Assembly (NCBI RefSeq): GCF_019393635.1
Contig: NC_057863.1
Coordinates: forward strand, 624,955,291-625,019,290
DNA: 64,000 bases
DNA from: Dromiciops gliroides
Lineage: Eukaryota > Chordata > Mammalia > Microbiotheria > Microbiotheriidae
Reading direction: 5' to 3'
The position numbers and the translations under genes were made by a program. Position 1 is the stretch's first letter, and every line of letters begins with the position of its first letter. The notes below the pieces were generated by a model. It worked only from the letters and a program-made list of their open reading frames with translations, searched no databases and had not been told where the DNA came from. Positions 1-10,834 of the stretch are shown piece by piece.

Positions 1-9
1 ATAAATATG

Positions 10-125
10 AAAGGTAGCATGACATAGTAAACAGTGAGCAGGCCTCAGAGCCAGAACCTAGGTTCAGGTTCTACTTCCCATGCATAAGTTCCTGTGACCC
101 TGGGCAATTCGTGTCTAAGTGTTCT
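10..125 (+). mobile_element. MIR-like SINE fragment
   Basis: AGCATGACATAGTAAACAGTG, AACCTAGGTTCAGGTTCTAC and CCTGTGACCCTGGGCAATTC follow the MIR head and core. Confidence 0.6.
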
Positions 126-329
126 AGGCAACTCTCTAGAGCAGTGGGGCTAAACTCAAATAGAAAGAGAGGGTCCCAAATCTATACAAAAGGATCTCTG
201 CAGACTGTATAATGACTTAGTTTGAAAATGTTATCTAAGTTTTTATTTCATATTTATTTATTTTGTTAAATATTTCCCAATTACATTTTAATTTAGTTCA
301 GGCTGAGGTATTACCGGCAGCAAACCTAG

Positions 330-975
330 TGACTTTGATCTCTAATGTGCTTGCCTCAAATCTCTCCCCACTGCAATCCATCCTTCAATCAGGCACTAAA
401 GTGATTTTCCTAAAGTGGGTCTGATCATTCATTCTCTCTATCTTTCTCTCCCTCCCTCCCTCTCTCCCAAACACACACACTTCAATAAACTCCAGTTGCT
501 TCCTAGTGCCTCTAGGATCGAATACAAAATGCTCTGTTTGACATTCAAAGCCCTTCATAACCTAGCTCCCTGACATGTCCTCTTCAATCCAGTGACACAG
601 GCCTCCTAGATGTTCCACACTGCCCCCTCAGCTCTAAGACATTCTCTCTGTCTCCCATGTCTGGAATGCTCTCCCTCCTCCACTCCAACTACTGTCTTTC
701 CTGACTTCATTTAAGTCCCACTAAACTCCCACCTTCTACAGGAAGGCTTCTCCAATCCCTCCTAATACCCATGCCTTCCCCTCTGTTCATTATTTCCTAT
801 TTATCCTGTATATAGCTTGTTTTGCATATATTTCTTTGCATGTTGCCTCTCTCATTACATTTTCAACTCCTTGAGGGAGTTTGTTGACTGGATTTTGACT
901 CTTTTTGTATTCCCATGGCTTATCACAGTGCCTAGCACATAGTAGGTACTTAATAAATGGTGATTGATTGATAAG
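330..975 (+). mobile_element. L2 LINE 3' end
   Basis: It reads through AGGATCGAATACAAAATGCT, CATTCAAAGCCCTTCATAAC, CTGGAATGCTCTCCCTCCTC, and ends CACATAGTAGGTACTTAATAAATGGTGATTGATTGAT, the standard L2 terminus. Confidence 0.9.
435..482. repeat. (CT)n / (CA)n simple repeat
   Basis: CTCT/CCCT-rich sequence passes into a short CACACACAC run inside an L2 copy. Confidence 0.7.
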
Positions 976-1624
976 GCAGGGAAAGTGCTGACCTGCACTA
1001 GTAAAGGGAGTTCACTTGCCTATATCAAGGACATCACAGGTCTAGTCTCTATCCCTATGAAGAATGCAAGGAAAGGTAGAGAGACTTTTTCAAAGTAATT
1101 GAAAGTGACATCAGAAAAACTAGAACCCTACAGAAACTGACAACCAAACAAGACAAGATCACAGAGTTAGAACTAGAAGAAACTGTAAAGACTATCTAGT
1201 CTGGAGGTGGGTGGGTCATGACTATCTATGGTCCAAGGGGTTCATGCTAAAAATACTTTAACTCCATAAGCAGTAAATAATTGCCTAATTATGTTACAAA
1301 AATATTTTTCCTGTGAACCATATTCAAGGCTGTGTTTGATGTTGGCCCAAATATGGCAAACTTTTGTTCAAACAAAAAAGACAACACTGAAATTAAATGT
1401 ATATGATTATTATTTTATATTAAATGTTTTCCAAGTTGTAATTTTTCATTAAAATATTACTTGTATTTAACAATATTTGTAAAATAACAAAATTTAATAA
1501 CAAGATTTACAGATAATAGTGAGCATATAAGGTCTTACTGGATGCCCCACATTAAATATTCCTAATTATTTTATATAGTCTATAATTATACATTTAGTTC
1601 ATATAACTATAATTATAATGGTAA

Positions 1625-1855
1625 TCACAATAGCTGAAAATATAGCACTTACACTATGCTAAGCACTTTACAAATATTGTCTCATATGATCCTCACAATA
1701 ACCCTGGAAGGTAGGTGCTATTATCCCCATTTTACAGATGAGGAAACTGAGGCAAATATCAGTTAAGTGACTTGCTCAAGGTCACAAAGAGCATCTAAGG
1801 ACGAGCCTTCTTAACTCTAGGCTCAATACTCTATTCACTTTACCACTTTGCTGGC
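1625..1855 (-). mobile_element. MIR-type SINE
   Basis: TATGCTAAGCACTTTACAAATATTGTCTCATATGATCC, CCATTTTACAGATGAGGAAACTGAGG and AAGTGACTTGCTCAAGGTCAC are the MIR/CORE-SINE complement. Confidence 0.88.
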
Positions 1856-2291
1856 CTGTAGAATAAAATTTTGTATTTTATGATTAGAATCATATAATGT
1901 AAATTTTAATTTGGAGTTTGGAGTGGGGGCAAATGCACTGAAACTATAAAAAGCACTTAGGGAATGAAGAAATTATGAGCAGTGTATTAAGGTATTCTGG
2001 GAATTCGCAACACATTTTTGTTGTTGAAAGTTCACAGAACAAAAAATTGAGAATCACTGATCTAGTCCACTCTTTTCATCTTGCTTATCATAAGCAATGG
2101 AGGCCCTGATAGGTAAAGTGACTTGCCCACAGTTATACATATGGTATACATCCCAAATGTTCATTTGGACTATTTGTCCCTAACCTGTGGTAAAGCATTT
2201 CAAGTTAATATTGGTCTGGTCAGCCACAGTCAGACACACTGTAACTTGACTCCAAAAAGTGATGTCATTTTGGTCCACTTTGAGAACTAAG

Positions 2292-2448
2292 GGGGCAGCT
2301 AGATGGCACAGTGGATAAAGCACCAGCCCTGGATTCAGGAGTACCTGAGTTCAAATCCGGCCTCAGACACTTAACACTTACTAGCTGTGTGACCCTGGGC
2401 AAGTCACTTAACCCCAATTGCCTCACCAAAAAAAAAAAAAAAAAGAGG
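2292..2448 (+). mobile_element. WSINE1-like SINE, full length
   Basis: It has the tRNA-derived head with internal Pol III-type boxes, the CTAGCTGTGTGACCCTGGGC body and an A tail. The target duplication is TTGAGAACTAAG on both sides (2280-2291, 2449-2460). The two open frames through it are SINE translation. Confidence 0.95.
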
Positions 2449-2719
2449 TTGAGAACTAAGGACAACAACCAACGGATATACAGTAACAAAAGTCACAAGT
2501 TGAAACCCAAGTCCTCTCACTCTACAACTATCACTATTTCTACTGCACCATATCTATTTCTCTCCTGCTTTTCCCCAATACAGGCCAGTGAATAGGTCTC
2601 AGATAATAAATTACTTGCCTATAGTCATATAGCTATTAGGTATCAAAGAGGACTTGAACCCAGATCTTCCTTTCTCAAAGCCCTCTATACTACCTTTGAT
2701 CATACAACTAAAAAAAAAT

Positions 2720-3990
2720 TAGAAGAGAAACATAGCATATACCTCTCACAGGTTTGAGCAGAAGATGCATTCTTAAATCAAACAAGGGATACAGTCAATC
2801 ACAAAAGATAAAATAGATCACTTTGATTATATGAAACTAAAAAGCTCCTGCACAGACAAGATTCATTCACCTAAGATAAAGCAAAGTGGTAAAATGGGGA
2901 GGGGGGCAATCTTTGTATCAAATTTCTCTGATAAGGATGTAGTACCCAAGATATATAGACAATTAACAAATTTACACACACATCCCACTTCCCTACTGAG
3001 GAAAGGTTTTTTAGTGTATGTATGTATGTACATATGTGTGTATCTGTTAATTGTTTATATATATGCATACAGACTTCTCCAAAGAGTTGCAAATTGTTAA
3101 TGACAGAATGCTCCAAGTCAGTAAGGGAAATGCAAACCAAAATGCCCTGAGTTTCACCTAACGAGAAAACTGACAAAAGATTGGGATAGTAAATGTTGGA
3201 TGGAACTGTAAATCAGTACAATAATTCTGGAAAGTAATTTGAAATTATGCAAATAAAGTAACTAAAATCTCTATACCCTTTGACCCAGAGATTATATTAC
3301 TTAGCTTAAAGCCCAAGGAGGCCAATAAGAAATAATAAAATCCCTATATACACCAAAATATTTATAGCAGTATTTCTTTGTGATTGCAAAGAACTGGAGA
3401 CAAAATACAAGTCCATCAATTGGGGAATGACTAAGCAAATTGTTGCACATGAGTGTAATGGAATATTACAAGGTTGAAAGTAATGATGGGGGCAGCTAGG
3501 TGGCGCAGTGGCTAAAGCACCAGCCCTGGATTCAGGAGGACCTGAGTTCAAATGCGGCCTCAGACACTTAACACTTACTAGCTGTGTGACCCTGGGCAAG
3601 TCACTTAACCCCAATTGCCTCGCCAAAAAAATTTTTTTTAAATAAATAAATAAATAAAAGTAATGATGAATGAGTTTAATTTAGAGAACCATGAAAAAGT
3701 CTACATGAACTGATGCAGAATGAAACTGCCAAGAAAACTATACGATGACTACAACAAAGTAAATGGAAAGAATCAAAAATTTTTTGTAAATGAACTTTGC
3801 AAAATGATGAAGAATAAGCATGGCTCTAAAGAAATAATATGAGAAATTATATCTACCCTACTACTTTTCAGAGATGTGAAGTCCACAAGGGATGTACATT
3901 GCACATATTTTCAGACTTTTTTGATGTATTCGCCAATTATGCTGATTTTTCCCTCTTCTTTGTCTTAAAAATGTTATTTGCTATATCAAT
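2720..3990 (+). mobile_element. L1 ORF2 C-terminus and 3' end, interrupted by a SINE
   Basis: It contains the DYMKLKSSC... segment (2825 onward), the reverse-transcriptase-downstream cysteine-rich region in broken frames, the GGAATATTACA and ACTGATGCAGAATGAA blocks, and an L1-type 3' UTR. A WSINE1-like copy lies at 3489-3656. The frames are broken by stops and indels. Confidence 0.75.
3489..3656 (+). mobile_element. WSINE1-like SINE inserted in an L1 3' end
   Basis: A full-length copy whose A tail continues into an (AAAT)n run. It is flanked by (A)AAGTAATGATG duplications at 3476-3488 and 3656-3668. The L1 resumes on the right side, so the SINE is younger. Confidence 0.95.
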
Positions 3991-3991
3991 A

Positions 3992-5368
3992 AAAGCATGT
4001 TTTAAAAAATACAAAGCCAAAGGAAGTAGACAGAATTTCAGATGGACTTAGAAATTTGGAGCAAAAGCTTTTTTTTTTTGTTCACCACTATCATTTCAGT
4101 TGGTTGATTCTACTTTGTTAACTGAGGGTGTTAAAATTTTATTCCCTATTATGTAGTCTTTGTTAACAATTAAATTGATAATTGTGATGATATTTATAAT
4201 AATAAAAACCATGTTCTTTTTAATTCCAAAAAGAAAATGCAGTAAACTAGACTGGCCAGAGGTTGAGATGTGGGCAAATAAATATCAACAATTCAATGCA
4301 GTTTTAAATAGTTCCCCTATCCAAAGAAAAGAGTCCATTATAGAAATTTTTGCAAGAAAATCTCTTACTTAAAGAAAAGCACTTTCCTTTTTCTAAGTTT
4401 ATTTTATTTAACAATAACAAAAACTGACACATTCCTTTCTGATTTTATACTGCTTTGCTAATAACATTGATGATGTTTATCCTGTATAATTGTTCAAGAG
4501 TAATACTAGTCTACTCCTGTACCCTTTGGGTAACCTAGAACTTTAAATATTTAGAGACTGTAGTATTCTATGCTTTACAGCCATAAGCACCACCAATAGA
4601 ATAGCGGATTGGTTGGTCATGCAGCACAAAGAATAACTGATGGAGGGAAAGCCCTGTGTCCCATTGGAGCACCCTTGAACAAATGCACTCCAAACCAAGA
4701 GATGTAAAAAAGGAAGGCTTCACCCACCCACTCCCACTGCCAGTAGAACGGAGGGAGCTCCTATGAAGGATTTCCAGGGGGCTATGGACAAGAATATCAT
4801 TGAATAAGATGAGGATGGCTACACAATAATAGAGATTTAGCAAAATAAACACTGCTATGAAAAAGAGAGTCAACTACATAGTAATTTCATTCTCTTGTGA
4901 AAAGATTCTTATCAAATCCTAACTACAGGTACATCTGACTTTTTTTTTTAAGTATTCCTGGGGGGGAAAGACTATAAGGCAAATTGTTCTGTTGCATCCT
5001 ATTTTGTCATTCATTTTTTGTTGCTGAAGATCCATCCTTGGGTTAAAGGTCTGATAAGCTTAACAAACTAATTAAGATGCTATTCTGCTTCTAGCAACCA
5101 CAATATTCTAGAGCACAACAGGATGAATCTCTATTCAGTGCTGCTCAAATCACTTCTAAGCATGAGGTGGAAGCTTCTTGGATTGCAGACATCAAGTTAA
5201 TTTGAACTGAGGAGCTAAAGAAAATTATTCAAAATGCCAAAGCAAACAAACTAATAAAAGAGCTTATTTATTGGAACACATGGCCAAGAGGATCTAAAAC
5301 TTCCATACAGGCAAATAGTCAAACATTTCCATACTTCAATGAATTTGTGATCTAGTCCACATGGATAT
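3992..5368. other. unassigned intronic stretch
   Basis: There is no recognisable gene. A 101-codon open stretch on the minus strand (4568-4873) has no features I recognise. The sequence is AT-rich and probably holds decayed repeats. Confidence 0.4.
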
Positions 5369-5369
5369 T

Positions 5370-5580
5370 AAGGGAGCTAGGTGATTCAGTGAATAGATCT
5401 CTGTGTCCAGTGTCAGGAAGATCTGAGTTCAAATCCTGTCTCTGACACTCCTGGAAGCAAGTCACTTAACCTCTGTTTACCTTAATCCACAGAAGAAGGA
5501 AATGGCAAACCACTCTAGTATCTTTCCTAAGAAAACCCCATGGAGAGCAGACATGATTAAACACCACCACCACAAACCAC
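5370..5580 (+). mobile_element. RTE-tailed SINE, diverged
   Basis: It has a degraded tRNA-like head (GGGAGCTAGGTGATTCAGTG), then GAAGGAAATGGCAAACCACT, CTAGTATCTTTCCTAAGAAAAC and a GAGCAGACATGATTAAAC tail, matching the same family as the element at 30493. Confidence 0.75.
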
Positions 5581-5759
5581 AAATTCCCTACAATGGTATA
5601 AATTTCAATCCATTTATAACTTCTTACCAACAGGATTGTTGGTCATGATGTCCCATAAATCCTCCACAGGGGGTCTTCAAGTAACACATAACAAATCTAT
5701 TCCATATTTTATACCTTTTGTAAGTTTAAATATCTTTATGTTTAATTTAAATATGAAGC

Positions 5760-5960
5760 ATAATCTAAATCATTAAGCATTGTAGAGGCCACAGAAACAG
5801 TACAAAACACTGCCCCCTATCCTCCAGAGGCTCACAGTCTAGTTGGAAGATAAGACTTAGATATAGGTAACAAATATTACTGGAATTTGGATCACTTGGC
5901 TGGTTGATGGGAGTGGTAAGGGTAAAAAAAAATCTTAGTTGTTGCAGAAAATAGAATAAA
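5760..5960 (-). mobile_element. L2-like 3' fragment
   Basis: CCTCCAGAGGCTCACAGTCTAGTTGG is the usual L2 complement. The rest is diverged. Confidence 0.6.
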
Positions 5961-6017
5961 AAAGAGTAATTTTGGCCACTTCAGAATACCTTCAAAATGG
6001 CAGTTTCTAAATACCTT

Positions 6018-6342
6018 TGTTAAGGGCTAAAATTCTAGCTATTCTGTCTAAAATATCTAATGAGTGGTTGCCAATAAATTATAAGCTTTAGCAAGAGTTA
6101 GGCTTTTTAGCATTTATTAAGGAGAATAAGAATTTGGTAAAGAGAAAAGAAAAGGCCTAGATTCCTATCTATTAAAAGGAAGAGAGCATTTCTAGCTCCC
6201 TTCTCCACCAGCATCCCCAGGAAAAGAGTGAGAGGCAGAGCGCCCAGCTCCCCCTAGAAAAGACGCACGGTCTTGCCCTCAGAGATGTTCGCCTCATTTC
6301 TACAGTAAGTCTCCAGCAGGTGGTGTCATTCCAATCGTTACA
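6018..6342 (-). mobile_element. solo LTR, second copy of the same family
   Basis: This is the reverse complement of the same family as the LTR at 46880-47249, sharing the blocks around the CACCTGCTGGAGACTTACTG motif, the AATAAA region and the terminal GCTAGAATTTTAGCCCTT. On the plus strand it begins TGTTAAGG and ends GTTACA. It is flanked by the 4-bp repeat CCTT (6014-6017 and 6343-6346). At 325 bp it is shorter internally. TTTATT at 6113-6118 is AATAAA on the minus strand, the same orientation as the inferred KIF1B transcript. Confidence 0.8.
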
Positions 6343-8948
6343 CCTTGAAGCCTCTATTTAGGCAACCAATATTAATCAATAATGATTCTAGAGAAAAAAC
6401 TAAAAAGATCACTCGTTCACAATAAGAAATTTTACTTCAGGAAAAAGTCAAGGGCACATTTTTGTAGACTTTCTGAATGATAACCATGCTGGTATCACTT
6501 TTTTCAAATTTTTCTATCAGCTTAATTAAAAAAAAAAAAAGAGGTTCTATAAGAACTGTTTCACCCTGCTCACATTCCCAAAAGAATTGTAAAAATTCAC
6601 TACCGTCCATTAAACAAGACTAATTTTTCAAAGAGACAGTTACAGAATGTAGACTGGAAATGTCATTAATTTCAAATCTATCAGAAAATGAACCATGTCA
6701 AATAACAAGATATATTTCTTTCAGAAAAACACCTGCTGGAGTCAGCAGCCTTGGGAAGGGTCATATAAGAGAGAACACATAAGTCCAATTCTTTATTTTT
6801 GTATAGGTTAAAACTACAACCAGGAAAATAAGCTAGAGTGAACCACTTTGCCTTGGAAACACTTTGTTGCCAGACCATTCTTAGGTATTTATTCATTACA
6901 TAGATTCAAACTGGGAAACATGAAAGAAAGGAAAGAGAAACTGGATTCATAACTAGTCTTGCAAAGGAAAAAAACAGTTCTAAAACTTGGACATTGTAAT
7001 CAACTGGATAAATTCTAGCAAAGTATTTGTTAAGGGATAGACTTTCACAAATACCTAAGATATTTGACTCACAATTCAGTTAATCAGATCTCACATAAAA
7101 AAAAATATTGAAAACCTATTTAGATAGAATTCTCCAATCCATGTGTTTTTTAAAAAACCAATCTATTTTTATTAATAACTTTGTAATTAGGGGAAACAAA
7201 ATTATATAGAAAATTTCAAGTTGTCATAGCTTAATTCAGTTTGAAAACAATTTAGTGTCAATGTGCTTTGAACTACAGTATTACACAGGAACTTCCAAAT
7301 CTTTAAAAGGAAGGCTCAAAACCAAAATTATTAAGGCTGTATTTATTATTTTCATAAAATAAACTTTTAAGTTGAGTTCATTTAACTGGTTTTAAGAAGT
7401 TTCAATTTTTTTCCTAATAAAGAACACAAAGGCTGGAAGCTGATGTCTCAAGATCCCATTCCAACCCTGTGACTGTAGATAACACTAGGTGTTGAGTTCT
7501 CAACTTAAACTGAGATAATATAAAGGACTCTGATAATGTGAAGACTGACTGCCCTTCCACAATATGATCAATTGGCAATCTGATTTTCTTTAGATAATCA
7601 ACTATTATTCCAACTAAAACAGGAAACATGTCAGGCTTTTTCTGTTTATCGGAAGTAATGCTGAGAAAAGATTTAAGTTAGAATTATGCTAAAGGAACAA
7701 AATGGCACCCTTTCCCTAAAATCGATGATGATACATCTCTTAAAGGCTGCCATATGCTAAACACTGCACTTCCATTTAAAGATATGACAGGTACTCAGAA
7801 ACATACTATGACACAAAGTGTCGTGTGTAATCAGTGAAGTGGCCACCTAAATCTGTGAGTCTTACTAAAGATTTCATAAAAATAGGCAGTGACCTTAGTT
7901 ATAAAGGTGGACATAGCCTCCATTATTTTTTTTTATTTAACATTCACAGTTATAGATCTCTTAAAGATATGGGAAATGTGCTGAATCAAGTACCTACCAG
8001 GATTAACCTGAGCACAAATCCTATTTGCCCATACATAATATAATACCTTGAGGCAAGGCCACTGTGGGTAAATTCAGTAACACATCATATCTCCTGCTAA
8101 GAGAAAAGAGCAATCTTGAGGGCAGTTCAGATTTGAAGCCAATTTTACAATTCACCGGTGAAAAAATATGACCTGGAAGCTCAATTCTGCTTTTAAGAAA
8201 TGGAATGTATTGTTTTGTTTTCTATGAACAATGACTAGCCTACTCTAGCAGCCTCCCAGCCCCCACAACTTGGCCTCTAATGCAACCAGTCACCCTGAAA
8301 GCAGCCAGGGCTGTCATTCTGTACCTTCCAGCAGCCTGGACTTGGCTCCTAAAGGACTGTCAGATCATCCTCCCAATATGGCTGCCATGGTAATTCTGTC
8401 CTGTGAATACAGTGACTACATACAGCCTTTACCACATCTGGACATCGCGGAATAAGCCCCTACCTTCTCAGCTTCTATCCTCTTTCTAGCCTTCAAACCT
8501 TCAATTTTTCCAGTCCCATTATGTGTCTCTTACTTCATCGGTCGCAAAAAAGGGAATCATGATATTCTGAACCGAAAGCCTTGAACACCAGCAAACACTT
8601 GAAAATTAAAAGAGAAATACATGGAAAGGGTCGACATTGCTCAGAACGAACCTCGCCAGTCTCTGAAAATAAATTAACCAGCTTGTCCATGAGCCACTGG
8701 AAGGAACCACCAGGAGAATCCTGGCATCCAACTGCCTAGAGATCAGGTTAACACACATCAGCACCTTGGAGGCTGGAGCAGCAAGAACACAGTTGGCCTG
8801 GCGTCTTGCAAGAAGTGGAGGGGAAACAAGGGAAAGGTGATCAGATCCACAATCAGAACCCTAAGTTGCTAGCCTAGGCAAAGAACCACTATGAGGAGGG
8901 GCAGCAGCCCAACAACTCATCAGGGGAAATAATAAACCTTTCCTTCTG
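6343..8948. other. repeat-poor part of inferred KIF1B intron 1
   Basis: I recognise no SINE, LINE or exon here, only A-rich runs near 6528 and 7100. A 2.6 kb repeat-free stretch next to a promoter may contain regulatory sequence, but I see no specific element. Confidence 0.4.
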
Positions 8949-9130
8949 TGGGGAGGGAGGTGAAGAGAGCGCAGAGAAAGGAGAGGGAGAGAGGGGGCCA
9001 TGGAGGGGTGGCGAGAGGGAGAAGGAGTGAGGAAGGGAAGGGAAAGAGGAGGGAGAGGGGGAAAACGGGCGGGAGGGGGGCGGAGAGGGAGGAGTGAAGA
9101 AGGGGAGAAGGGGAGAGGGGGAGAAGGAAC
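8949..9130 (+). repeat. polypurine (GA/GGA-rich) tract
   Basis: About 180 bases are almost entirely G and A on the plus strand, with short interruptions, in units such as GGGAGA and GGGGAGAA. The tract lies just inside the inferred first intron, at the edge of the CpG island. Such tracts can form triplex (H-) DNA and are GAGA/Sp-factor targets. The open frames across it are low-complexity. Confidence 0.8.
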
Positions 9131-9541
9131 CAGGGTCCATTTGCTATCCGCCCTGCGATACCAGCTGTCAGAAGGTGAAAGGATGCCCAGAAGCTTCCCT
9201 GATTCCACCCCCCCCTCCTCCAAGGGGGGGGCACCTCCCCAGTTTCACGCCTCCCTCCCGATCCCCTAAAAATCGGGGGAAGGGGTGGAGCTGGGGGGGT
9301 GCCGTTTGGCAGACTCGGGGTTAGGGAGAGCTCGCCCAAATTCCTGGCCCTCGCTCTCCTGTCAATCGCCACTAATGCGTCCCCCGCCCTCCCGCCTCCC
9401 TCCCCCGCCCTCAATCCTTTCTCGGCGCTCCCCCTCCTCCCCGCCCTCTCCCCAAGCCTGCCCGCGGCCGCGCGCCCCCTCCTCTTCCCTTCACTCCCCC
9501 GGGGCCGCGCGCCCCCTCCTCTCTCCTCCACCCCCTCCCCG

Positions 9542-9570
9542 ACCCGCCAGCAGCGCCCCCCCCCCCGCAG
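9542..9570. repeat. long C run in the CpG island
   Basis: A C run around 9556-9567 with flanking C-rich blocks gives G runs on the minus strand, the sense strand of the inferred gene. It lies about 90 bases past the exon 1 donor. G-quadruplex formation near the 5' splice site is possible. Confidence 0.5.
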
Positions 9571-9655
9571 CGTCCTTTGGCAGCGGCCCCTCCCTCCCTT
9601 CTCCCCCGGCCCCCAACGGCCCCCCCCCACTCCGGGCCCTCCTCCCCGGCCTCAC

Positions 9656-9990
9656 CTCAGGACCCAGCGCCGAGCCGGGGCGTGGGCGCGGCGGAGGAGA
9701 AGGAGAAGGAGGAGCGGGAGCCGCAGTCAGCAGGCGCCGGGTCGGACAGCGGCGGCGCGCCGCAGCACCACCCCGAGAGGAGCCGCCGCCTGGGGCTGGA
9801 GCCGGAGCCGGAGAGCGGGACGCCCCGAGCCCGTCATGGCGAGGCGCGGCCCCGCATCCCAGGGGCGATGAGGGAAGCGAGCAAAGCAGGGACGCGGCTC
9901 CGGGGCTGGCTGCGACTCCCACGACGGCCGCGGTCACACTGGCCCGGCTGAGGCGGCGGCGGCGGCGGCGGGCAGCGAAGGCGACAGCGG
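9656..9990 (-). other. KIF1B: putative KIF1B non-coding exon 1
   Basis: KIF1B encodes a kinesin-3 motor that carries mitochondria and synaptic vesicle precursors. Its first exon in mammals is, to my knowledge, untranslated. Here the minus strand inside the CpG island ends a GC-rich exon at GGTCCTGAG|GTGAGG, a near-consensus donor with its GT at 9655-9654. A (GCC)n run lies at about 9952-9971 and GC boxes lie just upstream. The gene name comes from position: UBE4B lies upstream in the same orientation, as in the conserved UBE4B-KIF1B order. The 5' end is a guess based on promoter motifs. No coding exon is present to confirm it. Confidence 0.55.
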
Positions 9991-10005
9991 CGGATCCGCC
10001 CCAAG

Positions 10006-10020
10006 CCCCGCCCCGCCCCC
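10006..10020 (-). promoter_or_regulatory. tandem GC boxes (Sp1-like)
   Basis: The minus strand reads two overlapping GGGGCGGGG units directly upstream of the inferred exon 1, a standard Sp/KLF binding pattern in CpG-island promoters. Confidence 0.5.
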
Positions 10021-10058
10021 GCTCCCTCGAGCCGCAGGCGCCGCCCTCGCCCCCTCGG

Positions 10059-10066
10059 TGCGTCAC
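10059..10066. promoter_or_regulatory. CRE/ATF-like site
   Basis: TGCGTCAC (minus strand GTGACGCA) differs from the full CRE palindrome by one base. It lies between the CCAAT box and the GC boxes, where CRE sites are commonly functional. Confidence 0.4.
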
Positions 10067-10107
10067 GGGACCCGCCTCCCTGCCCGAGAAACTGGCACTG
10101 CCACCAG

Positions 10108-10112
10108 CCAAT
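10108..10112 (+). promoter_or_regulatory. CCAAT box (NF-Y type)
   Basis: The site reads CAGCCAATAAG and lies about 120 bases upstream of the inferred minus-strand start. NF-Y sites work in either orientation at this distance. Confidence 0.5.
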
Positions 10113-10834
10113 AAGAAGGCAGAGTCCGAGGCACTCTGAGCCTATGGGAGCAAAGGCGGACCGGAGGAGGGGTGGGGGCCCGGAGAAGGGGCGAGAATTC
10201 TCGGGGACACCCACACAGCGCACCCTGGTGGCCCAGGGGCCCGAGCTGGCGGGGAGGGTACCAAGGGGGAGGGGGATTTGTTGGGCCCTTGCTAAAGGTC
10301 ATCTCGTCCATGCAGTCAGACCCACGAGCCGGCCTCTGGAATACCCGGGCGCTCGGTGGCCGGTTGGCAGCCAGGCCCTGCTCCAGGGCGAGGGAGGAAG
10401 GGAGGGCGGGCTCCCAGTCCTGAGTCACGGGGCCCTGAGAGGAATCAGGCTCCCAAAGCCGGGGCCGGGGGCTTGGCAGGACATCCAGAGCCATTGCAGG
10501 CCCTACCGCGAGTCCTCCTCTTTAACACGCCTAACCCGTAGGCGCGCGTCTGCTTGCAGACTTGTAATGAAGGCTATTGTCCCGGCTGCCCGGCCCGGAG
10601 GCCGCTTGGTTTCGCTGGACATCCAACCCAAATCCGCATCTTTGCGACTTCTTCTATCCTTGGCTCCTACCTCTGCCCTCGAGGGCCGGCCACTCTAGCC
10701 CCCCTCTCCTGGAGGACAGCCCTTCCCTGACCCGCAGACCGTTCTCTTGTCGCCGTCCCCTAACCCCAAGTTTTCTCTTTTCCAAGTCCATCATTCCTAC
10801 CCAGATCTAACAATCAAAATATTCGTTAAGCCAG

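Larger units (their letters stand above)
1..9655 (-). other. KIF1B: inferred start of KIF1B intron 1 (no coding exon seen)
   Basis: Everything left of the exon 1 donor would be intron 1 if the promoter assignment is right. I looked for the conserved kinesin motor start and found no frame encoding it. The content is MIR and L2 fragments, two plus-strand SINEs, an L1 3' end, one RTE-tailed SINE, a solo LTR, and an unassigned stretch at about 6343-8940. Confidence 0.5.
9230..10560. promoter_or_regulatory. KIF1B: CpG island, putative KIF1B promoter
   Basis: This is the only extended CpG-rich, very GC-rich stretch in the window, and it is free of recognisable repeats. Relative to a minus-strand start near 9990 it has tandem GC boxes at 10006-10020, a TGCGTCAC (CRE/ATF-like) site at 10059-10066 and a CCAAT box at 10108-10112. 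This spacing is typical of TATA-less housekeeping promoters. Several overlapping open frames cross the island on both strands, but they are compositional (Pro/Arg/Gly/Ala-rich) and not supported as genes. A divergent plus-strand transcript is possible. Confidence 0.75.

Noticed and set aside
4568..4873. A 101-codon minus-strand membrane-like protein
   Set aside because: The hydrophobic start comes from AT-rich sequence. No domain or family is recognised and there is no supporting context.
1..9655. A KIF1B coding exon
   Set aside because: I looked for the conserved kinesin N-terminus on the minus strand and did not find it. The KIF1B name rests on gene order and promoter features only.
9285..10139. 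A 284-codon plus-strand open frame and several others (up to 236 codons) in the CpG island
   Set aside because: They are Pro/Arg/Ala/Gly-rich, overlap on both strands, lack recognisable domains, and follow from high GC content suppressing stop codons.
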